A stretch of 64,000 nucleotides of DNA, taken from assembly GCF_050563525.1 (NCBI RefSeq), contig NZ_JBNXUN010000016.1, positions 1 to 64,000 of the forward strand, given 5' to 3'. The notes beneath the pieces are model-generated. The model was not told where the DNA came from. It was given only the letters and a program-made list of their open reading frames with translations, and searched no databases. Origin of the DNA: Falsiroseomonas sp050563525. Its GTDB lineage: Bacteria; Pseudomonadota; Alphaproteobacteria; Acetobacterales; Acetobacteraceae. This document shows, piece after piece, positions 60,742-64,000 of the stretch. How positions within the stretch are numbered: the stretch's first letter is position 1; every line of letters starts with the position of its first letter. Made by a program: the position numbers and the translations under genes.

Positions 60742-61620
60742 GTGGCACGAATTACAATATTGTTTTTCGTCCTCGCGGTTGTTTCCGCAGCGCCGGCTTC
60801 AGGCATGGATATCACCACTTCTGATGCGGGCGATCTTTCGGTCGTGGCTGCGGTGGGTTCCATACGTCCAGGTGATGCCGAAAAGTTTTCTGCCGCCGTC
60901 AGATCGAAGCCGGGCCGAGATGTAATACTAGTCATTAATAGTTCGGGCGGAAGTGTCGTTACGGCATCTGATATCGCTGCCTTGGTAAGTAGATGGCGGA
61001 TTCCTGTAGTTGTAACGCAAGACTGCATTTCCGCCTGTTTCTTGATTTTTGCTGCGTCTCCGGATCGATGGGCGCAGCGTAATGCTCAGATAGGGGTCCA
61101 TAGCGCCAGTGTTGCTGGTGCGGAGAATGCCGATACTTTGGCGATGACGATGGTCATCGCGCGAGAAGCAGCCGCCTACGGTGTCCCGCGTTCAATTATC
61201 GGCCGAATGGTCATCACTAATCCAAATGACGTGGCATGGCTGAATGACGCTGATCTTCGATCGATGCGAGTGACCTATCTCGATGACCATACAGCAACAG
61301 CTTCACGTCAGCCCCAAGTGGCTGCTCCGCCTGTGATTGCGGCTCTTCCTGCGCCTGCTCCCGCGCCACCCTCCGCGTCATTCCGTCAAGGAGCCGCCGA
61401 CCGGCGAACGTGGGAAGAATTTACTGACCAGCAGTCGGGCTCTTATCGGCTAGGGGCCGAATTCTGGGCCGGACAACGTAGCCTCCCGAGGCCCGCCCCT
61501 TGTGGTGGGCCTGACCCGCTGTTCGTCGCCGGTTGCCAGCAGGCTCAGCGGTTCTTGAGCCCCCTCGACCTACGGCGACGAAGCGACCCAGAGTATCGCC
61601 GCGGTTGGAATTCGCCGTGA
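60742..61620 (+). CDS. Secreted ClpP-like serine protease-fold protein (COG3904-like)
   Basis: A 292-residue exported protein. A signal peptide (ARITILFFVLAVVSAAPASG) is followed by a ClpP/crotonase-type core: VILVINSSGGSVVTASDIAA gives the GG-x-V oxyanion loop, and CISACFLIFAAS gives the serine nucleophile in S-A-C; the His is probably in IGVHSAS. A proline-rich linker (about 200-222) and a Trp/Cys-containing tail (EEFTDQQSGSYRLGAEFW ... AGCQQAQRFL) follow. GTG start at 60742. Base composition is lower in G+C than its neighbours, a sign of a separate origin. Target unknown. Confidence 0.75.
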   Translation: MARITILFFVLAVVSAAPASGMDITTSDAGDLSVVAAVGSIRPGDAEKFSAAVRSKPGRDVILVINSSGGSVVTASDIAALVSRWRIPVVVTQDCISACFLIFAASPDRWAQRNAQIGVHSASVAGAENADTLAMTMVIAREAAAYGVPRSIIGRMVITNPNDVAWLNDADLRSMRVTYLDDHTATASRQPQVAAPPVIAALPAPAPAPPSASFRQGAADRRTWEEFTDQQSGSYRLGAEFWAGQRSLPRPAPCGGPDPLFVAGCQQAQRFLSPLDLRRRSDPEYRRGWNSP

Positions 61621-61642
61621 GGCATGCCCTCGCGCGGGTCGG

Positions 61643-62938
61643 TTAACCAGCCTCAGCCAAGCCGGGCGCAAGTGGGATGATTGCGCCCGGCGCCTTCTCG
61701 CAGAACACGGCCCACTCCGCCATCAGCTTTGCCCGCTTCTGGAACAGGTCTCCGCGCCTGTAGGCGGCTTCCACCTTGTCCCCAATGGTATGTGCCAGCG
61801 CGGCCTCCGCCACCGCGTGCGGCGTGCTGGTGGCTTCCTCGCACCAGTCGCGGAAGGCAGAGCGGAAGCCATGCACCGTCAGGTCGCCCCGCTTCATTCG
61901 GCGCAGCAGCATGAGCATGGACATGGAGGACAGCGGCCTGTTCGGGCGGGCGCCTGGAAAGATGAAGTCCTCACCTTCCGCTGTCCGCTCCGCCTCCATG
62001 CTCCGCAGGACGGCCAGCGCATCAGCAGACAGCGGCACGCGGTGCTCCCTGCCGGCCTTCATGCGGTCGCCCGGCACCACCCAAACGGCGGCGCCCATGT
62101 CCACTTCCGACCAGCGGGCGCCGAGCGTTTCCGTGGTGCGGGTTGCCGTCAGGATGCAGAACAGCAGCGCCTTGGCGGCGGTGCCCGGCTGCGCCCGTAC
62201 CCGTGCCATGAACGGCGCCATGTCCTGCCAGGGCAAAGCCGCATGGTGCTCCACCCGGGCCACCTTGGACCGGCGCGGCAGCAGGTTGGACAGGTGGCCG
62301 CGCCACCGCGCCGGGTTTTCGCCCATGCGCCAGCCGCGGGCGGCGGCGTAGTCAAGCACCGCCTCTATCCGGCCGCGCAGCCGCGTCGCCGTCTCCGGCT
62401 TGGCGTTCCAGATCGGGTTGAGGCACCCAAGCACGTCATCGGTGGTGATCTCCCCCACCGCCTTCTTGCCGATCTTCGGGTAGGCGTAGGCGCCAAGGGT
62501 ACTTGGCCACTGCGCCCGGTGCTTCAGGTTGCGCCAGCCGGCCTCGTGCGCCGCGATGTACAACTCGGCCACGGTGCGGAAGGTGTGCGCCTTGGCGACG
62601 GCAGCGGCAGCCCGCGCGGCCTCCGCCTCGGCTTCTGCCTTACGGTGCGCCAGCGGGTCCACACCGTCGCGCAGCATCCGTTGAGCATCGGCGGCGGCCT
62701 CGCGGGCCTGCCCTAGCGTCAGCCCCCGCTTGCCATCCGCGTCGAAGGCGCCGAGCCCCATCTCGCGCGCCTTGCCCGCCAGCATGTAGCGCAGCGTCCA
62801 CTTGCCAGCCGCGGCACCCGCGATCCGCAGGTACAGGTTGCCGCCATCGGCATGGGCGCCAGGCTTTCCGGTCGCCACCAGCGCCTTGCACTCAATCGCC
62901 GTCAGCTTGCCGTTGAGCTTGCCCGCTGCCTTCGCCAC
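61643..62938 (-). CDS. Tyrosine integrase (P4/DUF4102 type)
   Basis: Site-specific recombinase of 431 residues. N-terminal DUF4102 domain: KLTAIECKALVATGKPGAHA then DGGNLYLRIAGAAAGKWTLR and GLGAFDADGKRGLTLGQARE. Core-binding domain around RTVAELYIAAHEAGWRNLKH. Catalytic residues: Arg in TATRTTETLGARWSEVD, the H-x-x-R box in TVHGFRSAFRDWCEE, and the region ALAHTIGDKVEAAYRRGDLF, with the nucleophilic Tyr as AYRR. GTG start 62938 with GGAGG upstream. It directs integration into tRNA-Ser and is read into the element from next to the right att site. Confidence 0.93.
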   Translation of the reverse strand: MAKAAGKLNGKLTAIECKALVATGKPGAHADGGNLYLRIAGAAAGKWTLRYMLAGKAREMGLGAFDADGKRGLTLGQAREAAADAQRMLRDGVDPLAHRKAEAEAEAARAAAAVAKAHTFRTVAELYIAAHEAGWRNLKHRAQWPSTLGAYAYPKIGKKAVGEITTDDVLGCLNPIWNAKPETATRLRGRIEAVLDYAAARGWRMGENPARWRGHLSNLLPRRSKVARVEHHAALPWQDMAPFMARVRAQPGTAAKALLFCILTATRTTETLGARWSEVDMGAAVWVVPGDRMKAGREHRVPLSADALAVLRSMEAERTAEGEDFIFPGARPNRPLSSMSMLMLLRRMKRGDLTVHGFRSAFRDWCEEATSTPHAVAEAALAHTIGDKVEAAYRRGDLFQKRAKLMAEWAVFCEKAPGAIIPLAPGLAEAG

Positions 62939-62951
62939 CGCTCCGCCTCCG

Positions 62952-62984
62952 GTCCACAACCACGTCCACAAATATCTTGTGGAC
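62952..62984. repeat. Right-end GTCCACAA repeats (candidate integrase arm sites)
   Basis: GTCCACAA occurs at 62952 and 62964 and inverted (TTGTGGAC) at 62977-62984, in the integrase promoter. The same octamer appears twice just inside the left att site (52375, 52387). Integrase or excisionase binding is likely, and could also autoregulate the integrase. Confidence 0.55.
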
Positions 62985-63102
62985 TGGCGGGACGCAACCG
63001 GAAACACGCGGGGACGGAACGAAGGGTGCAGAAGGCGAACGCCGTGCGTAGCCTGCGGAGATTGGAACGGGACAGGACACCACAAGACGCGAGTGAGGCG
63101 GA

Positions 63103-63116
63103 CACCCTCTCCGCCA
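63103..63116 (+). repeat. attR: 14-bp direct repeat
   Basis: CACCCTCTCCGCCA, an exact copy of the tRNA-Ser 3' end at 52318-52331, without the rest of the tRNA. It marks the right end of the element. Confidence 0.85.
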
Positions 63117-63337
63117 TTGATACGTTACATATCAATAGATTGCGGGTCATCCAAAGGATTATTCCCACTTTGGTTCCCACGGTGCGCCTCGTACGTGGGC
63201 GGATGCGCGGACTGCATACCTTTTCACGCACCTTGTCGCTGAGCGGATGTGTCGCGACGGCGAGGCTTGCTCGACCGTAATTGGGCTGCTCGGTGGTCCC
63301 GAACTCAATCTGGCTAGGGCCCGTCAGCTCTTGGCCA

Positions 63338-64000
63338 TCAGGTCTTTTGGCCTGTGCCGATGAAGTAGGAGATTGGGATTTCGAGCCCCTGTGGGCCGCG
63401 ATGAGCCTCGGCCCGCCGTGCGAGGACCTCGCGTGCCCGCGCCTGGGTGGCCTCGTCCTGGATCGCGATCGCGCTGGCGGTGATCGCCATGCCACCCATG
63501 CCAGCCCGCCACAGCGCCTCGACGTCCGGCATGGCGTGGACCGTGCGGTGCTCCGTAACGGTCACATCGCGTAGCCCCGCCCCGCGCAGTAGCGCGGCGA
63601 AGGCCTCCGGGGCGGAGAAGCGGAACGTGTCATGCCCCTGCGGCACATCCGGGTGCGGCGGCACTCCCAGCTCGGCAATCGTCTCGCGGAACAGCCCCTG
63701 CACGCGCTGCCGTACAGGCTGATCCCACCAGCTGAAGGCAAGAGAGCCACCCGGCGCCAGCACGCGCACGCACTCGGTTAGCGCCTCCTCCGGCTCAGGG
63801 AAGTGGCCAAGCCCGAAATTACAGAGCACTGCATCGAAGCTGCCGTCGCGAAACGGCAAGGCGACCACGTCGCCCAGCCGGAACTCGACGCCGGGGTGGG
63901 CCTGCTGCGCCAGGGCGACCATGGCCGGCGAGACGTCCACGCCCGTGACGGCCGCCCCGCGGCCCAGGGCGGCTGCGGCGGCCACGCCTGGGCCGGTAGC
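63338..64000 (-). CDS. Class I SAM-dependent methyltransferase (N-terminus outside window)
   Basis: Incomplete gene that continues past base 64000. The SAM site is visible at the truncated end as ATGPGVAAAAALGRGAAVTG followed by VDVSPAMVALAQQ; motif II is FRLGDVVALPF, with SFDAVLCNFGLGHFPEPEEA and VRVLAPGGSLAFSWW next. It resembles UbiE/COQ5-like Methyltransf_11 enzymes of small-molecule or ring methylation. It lies just outside the integrated element, so it is core chromosome; function not assignable further. Confidence 0.85.
   Translation of the reverse strand, partial: ATGPGVAAAAALGRGAAVTGVDVSPAMVALAQQAHPGVEFRLGDVVALPFRDGSFDAVLCNFGLGHFPEPEEALTECVRVLAPGGSLAFSWWDQPVRQRVQGLFRETIAELGVPPHPDVPQGHDTFRFSAPEAFAALLRGAGLRDVTVTEHRTVHAMPDVEALWRAGMGGMAITASAIAIQDEATQARAREVLARRAEAHRGPQGLEIPISYFIGTGQKT

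Noticed and set aside
62852..63280. Plus-strand frame crossing the right att site
   Set aside because: It runs antisense through the integrase start and has no domain; the att repeat lies inside it, so it is not a gene.

Overview
The window looks like chromosomal DNA from a very G+C-rich alphaproteobacterium, most likely an Acetobacteraceae member of the Roseomonas type. This is an inference from base composition, the many Bug/TctC binding proteins, FixJ-type two-component regulators and gene content; no marker gene confirms the taxon.

Layout. 1-1.4 kb is gene debris with a fragment resembling a large serine recombinase. 1.4-9 kb holds a MASE4-type histidine kinase/FixJ-type regulator pair, a cupin, a stand-alone receiver, an isochorismatase-like hydrolase, a chloroperoxidase-like hydrolase, a RidA protein and a YtcJ-type amidohydrolase. 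9-12.3 kb holds an MFS exporter and an Mhq-like ring-cleaving dioxygenase/esterase pair. A second isochorismatase-like gene (13.1-13.7 kb) shares a conserved promoter-leader with the first, and the same 21-bp element precedes the cupin, suggesting one regulon. A DUF5996-GNAT fusion (14.1-15.4 kb) is followed by pirin and class A beta-lactamase remains. 16.1-21.3 kb is a TetR-controlled RND efflux operon, followed by a flavin reductase and broken nitrate-respiration genes (narK, narH).

23.4-51.3 kb is a catabolic and transport archipelago. Ten Bug/TctC periplasmic binding proteins, all with twin-arginine signal regions and none with a TctA/TctB permease nearby, are interleaved with four intact amidohydrolase-2 family lactonase-like enzymes and one broken copy, a SMP-30 lactonase, a D-2-hydroxyacid dehydrogenase, a DUF6282 protein, MmgE/PrpD, a mandelate racemase-like enzyme, an SDR, a quinone reductase, SnoaL-like and cupin proteins, an HpcH/HpaI aldolase and four IclR regulators. 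The likely theme is sensing, uptake and ring-opening or lactone hydrolysis of aromatic-derived or carboxylated compounds; the substrates cannot be read from the sequence.

Transposase debris (51.3-51.9 kb) leads to tRNA-Ser(CGA) at 52.24 kb, whose 3' end is the attachment site of a ~10.8-kb integrated element (52.3-63.1 kb) bounded by a 14-bp direct repeat. The element carries a tyrosine integrase, an AlpA-like regulator, a DUF3631 ATPase with a primase-like partner, several unknown small proteins, a secreted ClpP-like protein, an acyltransferase-3 cargo gene and striking inverted repeats. It has no recognisable virion genes, so it resembles a phage-satellite or small integrative element. The window ends inside a methyltransferase gene.
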